Below, in pieces: positions 22,772-34,048 of a stretch of 64,000 bases of DNA. How positions within the stretch are numbered: position 1 is the stretch's first letter; each line of letters starts with the position of its first letter. The stretch covers positions 92,739,671 through 92,803,670 of the forward strand of contig NC_133653.1 in assembly GCF_009905375.1 (NCBI RefSeq), written 5' to 3'. Under the pieces are notes generated by a model. The model had not been told where the DNA came from. It ran no database searches and was given only the letters and a program-made list of their open reading frames with translations. The translations under genes and the position numbers were made by a program. The stretch is from Apium graveolens (taxonomy: Eukaryota > Streptophyta > Magnoliopsida > Apiales > Apiaceae).

Positions 22772-23638
22772 TGTAAGTGTTTGAATTTGAGTGGATAAGA
22801 AAAATGAGAGAGAAAGAGCTTGAAATGAGAGAAAACGGTTTGAATTTGGAAAAATTAGGTCACTTAGAGATCTCGAAGGCGTAAGGAGTGTATTTCGGGA
22901 TGTCTGGGTATTTATAGTAAAAGGTAAGTGACTTATTAAGAACTCAAAATAAACGTTTGGGATTTGTTTATCGAGAAGTCATATTGAGAGAACAAATACA
23001 TATCGATATATCATTTTCCTTACTCTTATCGAGAACTAGAAAATGACTTATCGAGATGTCTAATAAATACCCAGTTTGTCCTGAATGGACTGAATTGTTT
23101 CCAATTTATTTGAATAAATCAAAATAAAATTAGAAGGATTTTAAAGTATTTTACCAAAATAATTTATTAAATTAAATTTTTTCAGTTCCAAGTTGTTGAT
23201 AAGTCTAAAATTTATTCTTGTAGAGAACTCTGTGAGTTAACACTAATAGAGATCTCTACAATGACTTATCGATAAGTCATAATAAGCTTATCGAGAAGTC
23301 CTTCGAGAAGTCAGAAAAATGACTTATTGAGAACTCACTCGAGAAGTCTCAAAATGGCTTATCGAGAAGTCAATTAGACTTATCGAGAACTCAGTTCTCT
23401 ATACTTTTTTTCTTTTTGATTCTGTCTTATGCTAATTTCACATATTAAAAATATAAATTAACATTTAGACAGTTTTCTTAGAATTAAAAAATTCCAAGCT
23501 AAATTTTGAATTTTGAAAAATAAATATACAGAGATTTCTGAAATATTTATAACTCATATTCCAGTTAAATCAAATTAATTTTGATTTATTAGAATCAATC
23601 TGCTGCAAAACATTAGCTGAGTTCTTGCCTTTATGATG
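22772..23638 (-). promoter_or_regulatory. Pol-ORF3 spacer of X with palindromic GACTTATCGAGAAGTC array
   Basis: Between the pol remnant and the ORF3 start. At least nine copies or close variants of a 16-bp imperfect palindrome lie in about 460 bp: 22968-22980, 23025-23037, 23045-23060, 23263-23278, 23285-23300, 23301-23312, 23321-23336, 23356-23371 and 23377-23392. One is part of a perfect 20-bp palindrome, ATGACTTATCGATAAGTCAT (23261-23280). No ORF is supported here. The position suits an internal promoter or protein-binding array for ORF3; that role is inferred. Confidence 0.7.
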
Positions 23639-24165
23639 AAGAATTTAGCATACATATTTCACCTATAAGTCTAGTGAAAGTTGCTTCATCCAAAGGTTTA
23701 GTAAAAATGTCAATTAACTGTTTTTCTGTTGGAACTAAAATGAGCTCAATGGTGCCATTTGCAGCATGTTCTCTAATAAAATGGTACCTTATATCAATAT
23801 GTTTTGTTCAAGAATGATTAAATGGATTAGCCACAATAGATATAGCACTAGTATTGTCACACATAATTGGAATTATGTGTAACACTAGGCCATAATCCAT
23901 CAGCTGATTTCTAATCCAAAGAACTTGAGCACAGCAACTTCCAGCAGCTATATATTCAGCCTCAACTATGGAAGTTGACACAAATTGTTGTTTCTTGCTA
24001 TACCAGGATGCAAGTCTTTGTCCAAGAAATTGACAGCTTCCACTAGTATTTTTTCTGTCAACCCTGCATCTAACAAAATCTGCAACTGTGTGTCCAACAG
24101 CTTCAAAACCTGTTCCCTTAGGATACCATAATCCCAAGTTTGGAGTTCCCTTTAAGTATCTGAAA
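23639..24165 (-). pseudogene. Copia X pol remnant: RNase H end
   Basis: - strand fragments of copia RNase [46 protein letters not shown] and CDNTSAISI (the 23808-24137 frame), then after a stop TKHIDI, HFIREH and [14 protein letters not shown] to about 23640. DADY has decayed to VADF. The upstream part of pol is displaced by insertion of Y at 24166 and should resume beyond the right edge of the window. Confidence 0.85.
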
Positions 24166-24675
24166 TGTTAGGCCCTTAATCAACTGTAGAGGGGGGTGCA
24201 TACAGTTAATACAATCAATTCGACAAAGCTTCAACAGAATCAACAGTTTTTATATTAATAGATAAAAACATATTACAAACGTACTCTGTCAAAAGGATGA
24301 ACAAATATTCTTGAGAGCTGCTAGGTTATGCGAAAGATATAACAATGTCGCAATGCTTATAGCATGAACCTAATATGTGCTTTATATAGAGAACATCTAC
24401 ATAATATATAAGGAATCATATTCTATTAACAACAAGGAAACCTATACAATGCTTCTGAGGTAAAGTCTTTCACCGCCTTGAGTTCCTGTTTCCTTTTCCT
24501 TATCGAAGATCAACTGATGTGACCAACAGTGATTACATCATCCATTGACATCATCATCCGTCGATATCATTATATGTCGATATCATCATCCGTTGATGTC
24601 ATCATCATCCGTTGATATAAGTTCTGATGTGAACTTCTGATAGTTTCTGCTTGATATCATCAATTGCTTCTAACA
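24166..24675 (-). mobile_element. 3' LTR of copia element Y (510 bp)
   Basis: The + strand runs TGTTAGGCCC ... TTCTAACA, bounded on the right by a polypurine tract and on the left by RNase H of X. The expected TSD is TGAAA (24161-24165); the partner copy would lie beyond 64000 next to the 5' LTR. It contains two ATCCGTTGA motifs (24588-24596, 24607-24615) and the variants ATCCATTGA and ATCCGTCGA. Confidence 0.88.
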
Positions 24676-24690
24676 ATCTCCCCCCACTTT
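24676..24690 (-). other. Polypurine tract of Y
   Basis: - strand GTGGGGGGAGAT directly before the LTR start TGTTAG. Confidence 0.8.
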
Positions 24691-27253
24691 TTCATTATGG
24701 AAATATGGACAAGTTCCAATTGATGATATCAAAACTATCTAAATGAAGGAATCAAGTATGCATATTCAATCTTGCTTCAGTGAATATCAGACTTTACTCT
24801 TCCTTCTAAACCGCTTCTTTAACTTGAGCAATGTCAGCGGTTAACTTCAGTTCATCAGCCCATTCAGCTCCATAAATCTTCCTTCTTTGGTGAGCTAGGC
24901 TGATTTCTTCTTCTTCACATTTTTCTTTAGTATCATAAGCTTGAACTACTCTATAGATTGAATCTATCAGCATTTAAGATTTAGCTTCTTTAGATATGAT
25001 TTTCTTCTTTTTCTTCTTTGCAACAGCTTTAACTTTAGATTTTAAAATCTTTGACTTCTCTCATATCATCTCTTTTCCTTTAAGCTTCTTGTTAGCAGTT
25101 ACATTAACTTATGATCATGAGATCATCTGCCTGACTGATTTCCCTTATAACTATACCTCTGGTTGATCTGTTCAAAGGATCATTTTCATGTAGTACTTGA
25201 AAAATAACAGCAATATCAGCATTTGTTGTCTTCATGGAATTCTTGAAATCTTCCTCCATTTGCCTTAGCTGTTCAAGATCAACTCCAAGATTTTCTCTTG
25301 CAAATATTCTTCTACTCACCTCAGAGTCAAAGAATTGAATCTTTGGATCCTTGTAGAATAGAGTTATCTTTCTTCCTTTATATTTCAGAGTTTGAAGATA
25401 TTGACTTGCTTCAACACCAGTTCTATCTTCAGAATACCTTGGTCTTCATTAGCAGCAGTTGTGACTGGTGAAGATTTTTGCATTTTTGTAGTCACAGTCA
25501 AATCTGCTACTCTTCTTTTATTCCTCTTACTTTCTCCACCTTGTCTAGATTGAAATCTAGTTATTACTTTTGATGAACCACTAACTCCAACTAGCTCTTC
25601 ACCTCTTCTCCTTTCACTTTCTATATGTCCCCCCTTATTACCTCCATCAGGATTTTCATTATCAGTATTTATCAATGTCAGCTACTTGCATTTAGATTTA
25701 ACAATTTTCTCCCCTTTTTAGCATCATGGCCAAGCAGTAGAGAAAGAATCAGCTCCATTGAATTCTTTACTTCTGTAAGTTGATCATATATTTGAACTTG
25801 ATTAGCTTCCAATCTAGCTTGACTGGCTTCAATTGTAGTTTGTCTGGAAACTATTGGTACAATTTGTTTCTGAATTTCCTGATGAGTAGTCAGCTTTGAA
25901 GCAATCAATAATTCTTTGATCTGATTGATTTGAGTAATAATTGCTTCTTGAGCTGTGTGTAAGGATCTGACAACTAAAGTTGATGCTTTCAGATGATTGA
26001 GCATATCAGGATTTGTAATCTTCCGTTCTGCTATTTCCAGATGTGCAACAGCTTGTGTTCTGGAAATAGGATATGTATCATCTTTCCAATGAGCATTCCA
26101 GAGATTATCAAAATAATCCTGCTTCTTTTTAGCATCTAACTCTTTTATTTTCTATTGTCTCACATGCATAGGCATATCTTCAGGGAAGAAAAAATCATCC
26201 CCAGGATCTATAATAGCATTAGAAACATTAGCTTCTTCACCATCACTAGATTCTTCAATAGCAACCAGATTTTGCAATAATTGCTGAACTTCATCACCAA
26301 CTTCAGAATGTAGAATATAATTAGAATTGGTGCAGTATGTGATTCACTAGCTTCAGAAGCTTCCACACCTTCAACAGTTAACTCCACATCTTCAAGTATT
26401 GTAGATAAATGAATTGGAGCTTCGAGATCAACTTCCAGAACCTCAGTTCCTGTAACATGTTGTGGTGATTCTGAAATGAATGAAAGTTTATGAATGGACT
26501 GTTGTGCTACTACATCTTCAGCAACAACAGGGATTTTCTCAGGTGACGGTAAAGTAGAGTAAATGTAATGTTTTTCAACAAAAATATGGATTGTCTCATG
26601 TGGTGAAATAGTAGAATGTATGGACTACAAGAAAGTATCAGTAGTTAGAATTGCAGGGAGATTAATAGCCCTTGGTACATCAGAGTTTTCTTAAGATTCA
26701 ACAGATTGTTGTTCAGCATCTGTTTCTTTAGTATTCTGAGCACCTGCAAACATATAACATTTAAAACTTAATCTCTCTATTCTTTTAAATTAGTCTCACT
26801 ACTCCTCACTCCACACATCTCATGACTTTTAATAGTCAGAGCTTCCTCACAAGGATTATTAAATCCTATCTCCCATCTACCTCTCCTTTTTCCAGAAAGG
26901 ATCCTGCCTCTCTTAAATTCTGTTTTTCTCTCAATCTTTTCACACATCTCACAAAAAAAGGCTCAGAAAGATTATCCTACAGAAATAAGAGGTGGCTAAA
27001 AAAGGGTGATATGTGGTTATACAACTAGAGGTAGTCCTTAAATAAGGTCTAGAAGTAATCATACCAACAACATTTATATCATAAAAAATAAATGCTGAAA
27101 AGACTGAATCAATATTTAGAATAAATGATGATAAAGTAATAACAATATTTATACCTTGTGAATCTGAAGATGCAGATTCCGTGCGAATATTAAGTTATGG
27201 TACTGATAAAATATCAGTAGATAGTTGAGACGGATGAATTTTGCCTTCAGCAT
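24691..27253 (-). pseudogene. Copia Y ORF3, C-terminal half (split by insertion)
   Basis: Continues the ORF3 that begins at 46439; the two halves were separated by the SIRE-like element 27254-44653, and the TSD AGCAT marks the join. In order on the - strand: acidic linker (27253-27155), a 411-nt segment with intron-like borders (26744-27154), further acidic linker, a Gln-rich coiled coil ending SLLLGHDAKKGRK (25678-26004), a linker (25385-25675), a segment with RGIVIREISQADD (25104-25319; compare RAIIIREG in the intact ORF3) and a Lys-rich end near 24790. Several stops and frameshifts. Confidence 0.75.
26744..27154 (-). other. Candidate intron within Y ORF3
   Basis: On the - strand an AT-rich, stop-filled 411-nt stretch begins CAAG/GTATAAAT and ends TATGTTTGCAG/GTGC, matching plant donor and acceptor consensus. 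Removing it joins SASSDSQ to GAQNTKETDAE in one frame with the same polar composition on both sides. It could instead be an unrelated insertion that happens to have GT-AG ends; no TSD was found. Confidence 0.45.
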
Positions 27254-27328
27254 TGTTAGGAATGTATGTGCATTAGTTTGATGATATGTTTAACAAAATA
27301 CTTAAGTAGAAATTTAGTGTCTGTAGCC

Positions 27329-27735
27329 TCAACGGATAAGACCACTTTGGCTATCCGTTGATGGTGTAGCTTTACTTAGAAATAAGTCTAGTGTTGTAGC
27401 ATATTTCAGTCTCTGTATTTAAAATGTAATTCTTGGAAGTTGAGAGAAACTATGAGTCATGTTGACTACTAGATGATATGCAGATAGGAAGGCCAATTGT
27501 AAATACTTCATGCCTTGTAATTTTGTATAAGTGAAGTGGTATCAACGGATGACTTAAAGACCTTCAACGGATGAGAAGCTAAGCTTCAACGGATGTCTCT
27601 AAAGTTTCAACGGATAAAGTCATCAACGGATAACATCCTTCAACGGATGAGTGCATCAACGGATGAAAGCTTCAACGGATAACATCCTTCAATGGATGAG
27701 TGCATCAACGGATGAAAGCTTCAACGGATGTTCGG
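27329..27735 (+). repeat. TCAACGGAT motif array in U3 of the 5' LTR
   Basis: TCAACGGAT at 27329-27337, its complement ATCCGTTGA at 27353-27361, then about ten TCAACGGAT copies between 27542 and 27735 (one mutated to TCAATGGAT), mostly followed by G or A and spaced irregularly by 8-20 bp. The 3' LTR has the same array (about 43650-44057). Related partial motifs (AGCCGTTGA) follow. Confidence 0.9.
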
Positions 27736-27967
27736 ATGATTAGCCGTTGATAAGGGGTTGTTGTACCTACAAACAGAGGCACATGGGTTGATAGAGACAA
27801 CTGAGATGTGGTAGCCGAATTTCAGGAACAACAGAAAAAGCAGCCGTTCTTCTTTAGTACAAAGATGCAATAGTCAACAAAGTACTGGAGTGAACAGGAA
27901 AAGAAGCAAGTGAAGATCTTATTATATTACTGTATTTTATATTGTTCTTCACTTGTACACTTGGTAA

Positions 27968-27975
27968 TATATAAA
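27968..27975 (+). promoter_or_regulatory. Candidate TATA box of the 5' LTR promoter
   Basis: TATATAAA followed by CCAAG, in the middle of the LTR and downstream of the motif array. The identical site in the 3' LTR is 44289-44296. Confidence 0.6.
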
Positions 27976-28334
27976 CCAAGTAGAAGCTAATAATTAGAAG
28001 AGAGATTTTCCAGAGCTGTTTAGAAAAATATTGAGAGAAAATTCATCTAGTTTGTACTAGGATGCAGCTGTGATCAACATTGTTTAATCACAGATTTTCT
28101 AAAATACCATCTCTGGTGGAACAACAAATCCACCAGAAAAGTTTTTAAGGTCTGTTGTGTTCTTTACATTTGTGCTTGAATATATATCTGTCTGTATTAG
28201 CTTAAAGCAATTCACACACTTGTTCTTCTTGAACACACAACTTTCATAAACTGCTCAAAACTTGAAAAAGTTTTGAGATTTACATTCAACCCCCCTTCTG
28301 TAAATCTCATTGTTAGTCCACTAGGAATAACAAT

Positions 28335-28346
28335 TGGTATCAGAGC
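28335..28346 (+). other. Primer-binding site, initiator tRNA-Met
   Basis: TGGTATCAGAGC, two bases after the LTR end, complementary to the 3' end of plant initiator tRNA-Met; the usual site of plant copia elements. Confidence 0.92.
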
Positions 28347-28393
28347 AGGCTCTTGACATACAAAGAGTTTAAAGATCTTGGAATCTAACAAAG

Positions 28394-29871
28394 ATGAGTA
28401 AGAAGGATATTGGAGTAAAAATCCCAGTTCTTGACAAAGACAGTTATCACCATTGGAAGGTGAAAATGCACCTTCATCTACTCTCCCAAGATGAAGGTTA
28501 TGTAAACTGCATTGAGAATGGTCCTCACATTCCCCACAAAGTAGCAACAGTTGCTACAGCCACAGTTGCTGTTGGTCAATCCATTCCAAAACCTAGAGCA
28601 GAATGGACAATGGAAGACACAGAAGAAGTCCACAAGGATAAAAAGGCTATGAACATTTTGTTTAATGGTCTTAACATGGATATGTTTGATAATGTGATAA
28701 ATTGCACAACTGCCAAAGAGGTTTGGGACACAGTTCAACTACTGTGTGAAGGTACAGAACAAGTGAAAGAAAACAAAATGCAGCTTCTCATTCAACAGTA
28801 TGAATACTTTCATTTTGAAGAAAATGAATCTTTAAATGAAACATTCAATAGGTTCCAAAAGCTGTTGAATGGACTGAAGCTGTATGGAAGAGTGTACCAG
28901 GTGAAGGATTCAAATCTTAAATTTTTAAGATCCTTGCCAAAGGAATGGAAACCCATGACTGTCTCCTTAAGAAACTCTCAAGATTATAAGGACTTCACTC
29001 TTGAAAGATTGTATGGAATCTTGAAGACTTATGAACTAGAGCTGGAACAGGATGAGATATTGGAGAAGGGGAGAAAGAAAGGAAATTCAGTTGCATTGGT
29101 AGCTGAAGATGAGAGGAAATGCAGAAAAGAAACTACAAGATCTACATCAAACTCCAAAGATGGTATAAGAAATCAGGAATCAAGCAAGGGGAAAGAGCAA
29201 GTTGCTGAAAATGAAGACAACTCCAGCCAAGATGACTCAGATGGTATTGATGAGCATCTTGCATTTCTGTCCAGAAGATTTGCAAAGATGAAATTCAAGA
29301 AAAACACTAGAGCCACTAAACCTCACAAAAACACTGTGGACAAATCCAAGTTCAAGTGTTTCAATTGTGGTATAAGTGGACACTTTGCAAGTGAGTGCAG
29401 AAAGCCAACTTCTGAAAAGAAGAAATTTGAACAAGTAGATTACAAAAAGAAATATTTTGATCTACTCAAGCAAAAGGAGAGGGCTTTCATTACTCAAGAA
29501 AGGGACTGGGCAGCTAATGGAGATGAAGAGGATGAAGATGTGGAGTATGTCAACCTTGCTCTCATGGCTGATTCTGAAGAAAATGAAGTTAGTTCATCAA
29601 GCAATCAGGTAATCACTACTGACTTAACACAGCTTACTAAAGAAGAGTGCAATGATGCTTTTAATGACATGTCTACTGAATTGTATCATTTGCGTGTGTC
29701 TCTTAAATCTCTTGCTAAAGAAAATAGTAGGATTAGAGAGAACAATCTGTTTTTAAGTAATAGAAATGCTTTGTTAGAAGATAAGATGATTGACCTAGAG
29801 AAAACAAAGTTGCATTGTATATCTGTTGAAAATGAACTAGCTGAATCTGTTAAGAAAGTAGAAATACTTTC
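28394..29871 (+). CDS. gag: Copia gag, first part (interrupted by solo LTR)
   Basis: Capsid/nucleocapsid precursor that packages the element RNA in cytoplasmic particles. ATG at 28394, 48 nt after the primer site. Visible blocks: DKDSYHHWKVKM (gag N-terminal YxxW-like core), then a UBN2-like region with NCTTAKEVWDTVQLLCEGTE, LLIQQYEYFHFEENESLNE and LKFLRSLPKEW, a basic/acidic linker and one CCHC knuckle, CFNCGISGHFASEC (about residues 325-338). A coiled-coil-like region (KSLAKENSRIRENN...) follows. The frame breaks at 29871 where the Tekay solo LTR entered, and continues at 34049 in phase once the LTR and one TSD copy (4177 nt) are discounted. As assembled this gene is disrupted. Confidence 0.92.
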
Positions 29872-31964
29872 TGTAATAACCCCAATTTTTGGAAATTTTT
29901 GAAACCCTTATGAATAGTGTTTTTGCTGAATGAGAAAACTTTTCATGCCACGCTATGTAGGGGTTCTGTTATTGATCTTATGGGATATTATTAGTACTCT
30001 ATGTGGTATATAAGTGTATGTAAAGATCGTCAGAATCCAATTCCGAACACTTTGATTTTTCCCGGAAATCCACAATATACGGAGAGAATTGAGTATAAGG
30101 TAACAGGATAAAAAGGATTTAAATTAAAGGATTATAAGAGAGGATCATAAAAGGAATACAATGTATTGAGAAAGGTTAAGGGAACCTAAGTAATAAGATC
30201 CCGGGTATGATCCTTCAAACGATAAATGAAAGCGAAAGTTAAGCGAACCGTATAACAGATCAGCGGTCATTAGGCAACGATTAGGAAGTTAATCAAAGGG
30301 ATTAATGGGAATGATGTCATCCAACCAATAGAAAGAAGACAAGGAAGGAAGGATGACATCATGAGGATGAGGTAAGCATGACATGGGAAGGAAGGAGGTG
30401 TGGTTGAATAAAAACCACACAAATTCAAGGGCAAGGTAGTAATTTGCTAAATCAAATACAAATCAAGTCAACCAAGCCAAGTAAAAATCATTTCCATCAA
30501 AAAATCAAAACAACCAAGGCATGAGTTCATCTTGCTCACGGCTTTTTAGCATTTTCAAGGCATAGATTTTTCAAAATCAAAGATCAAAGCTTCCTAAATT
30601 GGTAAGAAAATTCCCTAATCATCTTCATGCTTAGTTATGGCTATATCATGAGTTTAATCCATTAATTCTTTCTCTAACTTCTTCATTTAATCAATGAAGA
30701 AGACAATGAATAGTGTTTTCAAGATTTTTAACTTGAAGTTTGTCTTGTTTTCTTGAAGATCCAAGCTTTCTTAAAACTTCTCCAAGCTTCTTAAGGCTTC
30801 CTAGCTCCACCCACCACTTCAAGGAAGGTATACCATTTCCAAACCCTAGGTTCATATATATTATAAGGTGATTTTGATGAGTAGGATGTTATTGTAGCTT
30901 GTTGTTATGATTTAGAGTTTGAGATTTGGTATGGTAGTGAAATGGAATGGTAATTGTTGTGGTTTTGATTTAAAAGAACTTAAGCATGATTAAAGTTAAG
31001 TTTAAGCATAAGTATAAATGATTAAATTGGATTGGTTGGGGTTGTTATGATGTGATAAGGATGGATGTTGGTTGTATGTTGGATTTGAGGTTGATTTGGG
31101 TTGATTGTGGATGGTTTAAAAATTGGAAATCGCGTAAACATAGCCGTCGTAACGTCCGATTTTCTTTGGACTGTTTTTATGCATAGCATCAGAACCCTTG
31201 AACTCACTGCTAGGTTTTGACCATTGCCATGATTAGATAGTTCATGTTACGAGCTTCGTTTTGATATGTAGTTCGTTCGATTCCGATGCACGGTTTAGGA
31301 GAAACGACCGTTTCAAGTAACGGCGTTTCGCGAACGAAACTTTTTCCCTCGCCTTACTTCGAAACATAGGTTAAAGACCGAAAAGGGTTAATTAATGCAT
31401 GAAACATTTATGGTAAGTGTTTTAGGCAGTTGGTAAGTCACTCGCGAAGGAATCGCTTTAAAACTCGTAAAGGTTAAATTATTAAAAATGGTGGAGCCGA
31501 GGGTACCCGAGTGACTTAAGCGAATCAGTGAGCGCAAAACAAGCGTTAGAGTCTAAGTTAGTTAAAGTATAGATTTACAAGTGACTTTGGTTTAATTCCA
31601 ACTTACTTGTTGCTTATAGGTTACCAGACTCGTCCCGAGCCATTCGTAACCCCCAGTCGCTCAGGCAAGTATTCTATCCGTTATACTGTTGTTGTGATGA
31701 ATACACTTGTATATGCATTATCTTGCGATAGATGCATGTTGGTTATTTAGCAAATTCTTGCGATATATTGTAGCATGTGATATGGTATATATGCATGCCT
31801 GTTTCATATTCTTGAAATATATATCTGTTGGTTCAGTTGATAATACCTATGCTAGAGGATAGCGGTAACTTGCATATACCCTTAGTATAGGGACCCAAAA
31901 GGTGAAAATATTTTCTAAAACCGGGAGTCGAGGATCCCGAGTAATCTTATATATATGGATAAGG

Positions 31965-31996
<32 letters not shown>

Positions 31997-34043
31997 ATAT
32001 GGTTATAGTTTTCCAAACTATAAATCGAATAAGGTTTATTCGATAACTTTAACTTTATTTTATTATTGAATATTATTTCGAATATTATTCGAAGGCGTAT
32101 GACTTTTTATTTTATTTATTGAATATTATTTGAATATTCATTTGAGGATGTATGACTCCTTTATTTTATTTAATGAATATTATTTATAATATTCATTCGA
32201 GGTATTATGACTCAGCTTATTTTATTTATTGAATATTATTTGAATATTCATTTGAGGATCTATGACTCCGATTATTTGCTGAGATATATTCTTTATTTTA
32301 TTAAAGAATAAGGTGTAAATAATCAAACTTATTTTCGATTATTCAAATAAAGATAATACTTTCATATAAGTATATCTTTGGTTATTTAATACTCGTTTCA
32401 AGTATAAATTTTAATACTTCTACTTCAATTATTTTTTTTATAAAGATTATTCTTTATGGGAATATTATTTAATTAATAATATTCAGATATTTTCTAATAT
32501 TCTGGGGACTGATTTACTTCATTAAATCAGCTTTACTCCAAACACTCTTTAAAGTGTTTTCGAGTCTTCAAAACGATTTTTAAAAGTCAGAGCGGATCCC
32601 AAAACTCATTTTTATATTTAAGATCTTCCTTTTTTTAAGGGGATTTAAATACTCGCTCAAAACCTGGGGAATCCGGCTCTGTGGTGTATTTTATATTCGC
32701 AACGAGGTTGCTGTTTTGAGAAAACAATTTGATTACTTGCCCAATGTTCGGGAAGTAAGTCCATTTGATTGAGTCGGCATAAGCGACAGGCCGGGGTACG
32801 GTCTATTATTGTGTAAGTGGCTGGGTGGCAGTCCATCAACGCGTGAGGGGCCGGGGTACGGTCGAGCGCGAGGTCCTAATGCGGCCAGGGTGATGACCGG
32901 TGAGGAATTCATCCATCTACAGTAGAAAAGGTTACTTATTGGTATCTTTGCCTGATCAGCGAGATATCGGGTTTATGCCAAAATTCTTTTCCTTTCCAAA
33001 ATTCATTGGATGTTTCAAACTCTGTTCATACTTTGCATAAAAGAGATTCCAGGAAATGTTTAAAGGGATATATATATGTGGATATATATATATCGGGACT
33101 AAATAAAGTATCTCATAACTTTTTCATTCAATAATATTTCAAAGATTGAATCTATTCAAGTCTTATCTTGTGGTCTCATCAGTGGGATGAACTTTTGAAA
33201 CTGATTATAACTTGAATGGTGGTAGTTCAAGTAGTATTGGGAAAGATATAAGTATATTAGGGTATTTGGTAACCTCATCTTTTAAACTTATATCTAATTA
33301 ATAATTGTCTTATGAATGACAAAGATTTTCAGAAAAACGTTGAGACAAGGTTAGATATATGAGATCACCTTGCAACGATATTTTTATACAGTTATACACT
33401 GGGATTTTGTGTATATTATGCATGGAAGAGGACTTCCAATATTTTGAAAAGTATATATGTATATATACTGAATATTTTGCGACTTCATCGCATTAAGATA
33501 TCAAACTTGGTTCATTTCTTTTGACCAAGATTTTCATGAGTATTATGAGTAGACTCATATACTATTAATCATTATACATATTATTTTGGTGGGCTTGCTG
33601 CTCACCCTTGCTTTCTTCTTTCATCACACAACAACAGATAGAAAAGATGAACAGAACCAAGCTCCCGATTCGCAAGCGATTAGGAGACGTTCCGCAGTTT
33701 TCTAGAAGCATTGATGCCGCCGTAGCTGAGGTAGGAACTACCAATAGGCTAGGCTTTCAACTTTTGATGGACCAGATTTATTTATATTTATGAATTGTAA
33801 TAATGGCAAAGAAATGTAAATTTATTCAGAAAACCTTTTAAGGTGTATTGGCAGATAATTATGGAATAAAATGACTTGTGGTTATTTTTGGATGTTCATC
33901 TCTGAGACTATAACGTGTGGTGTGTGTGTTTATTGTGGGGTCACAGTACAGAGTAGTTGAGTAATTATTAAGATTGGGTGTTATTAAGGGAAATGGAACT
34001 CGTGACGACCCGGATCCCCGACCCCGGATCTGGGGGTGTTACA
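29872..34043 (+). mobile_element. Tekay-type solo LTR inside gag (4.17 kb)
   Basis: TGTAATAACCCC ... GGGGGTGTTACA with TSD CTTTC (29867-29871 and 34044-34048). No internal region. It is clearly diverged from the LTRs of the complete Tekay element at 47542-61309, so it belongs to a different subfamily or source. Contains a TA-rich microsatellite (about 31965-32000), four 55-bp tandem repeats and a small ORF (ATG at 33647, stop at 33791-33793). Confidence 0.95.
32062..32280 (+). repeat. Four tandem repeats of about 55 bp in the solo LTR
   Basis: Each unit has a TTGAATATTATTTGAATATT-like core, then a conserved TATGACTC element followed by TTATTTTATTTA. Same module as at 4010-4170, with four copies here against three there and two in the LTRs at 47542 and 57296. 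Confidence 0.82.
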
Positions 34044-34048
34044 CTTTC

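Larger units (their letters stand above)
27254..28332 (+). mobile_element. 5' LTR of the SIRE-like element
   Basis: TGTTAGGAAT ... GGAATAACA, 1079 bp. A candidate TATA box TATATAAA is at 27968-27975, about 365 bp before the LTR end. U3 holds an array of TCAACGGAT motifs. The segment after TATA carries the presumed transcription start and leader. Confidence 0.93.

Noticed and set aside
27542..27735. Regularly repeated 9-mers resembling a CRISPR array
   Set aside because: Repeats are too short, spacers are 8-20 bp and irregular, the array lies in the U3 of a plant LTR and is copied in the 3' LTR; no cas genes.
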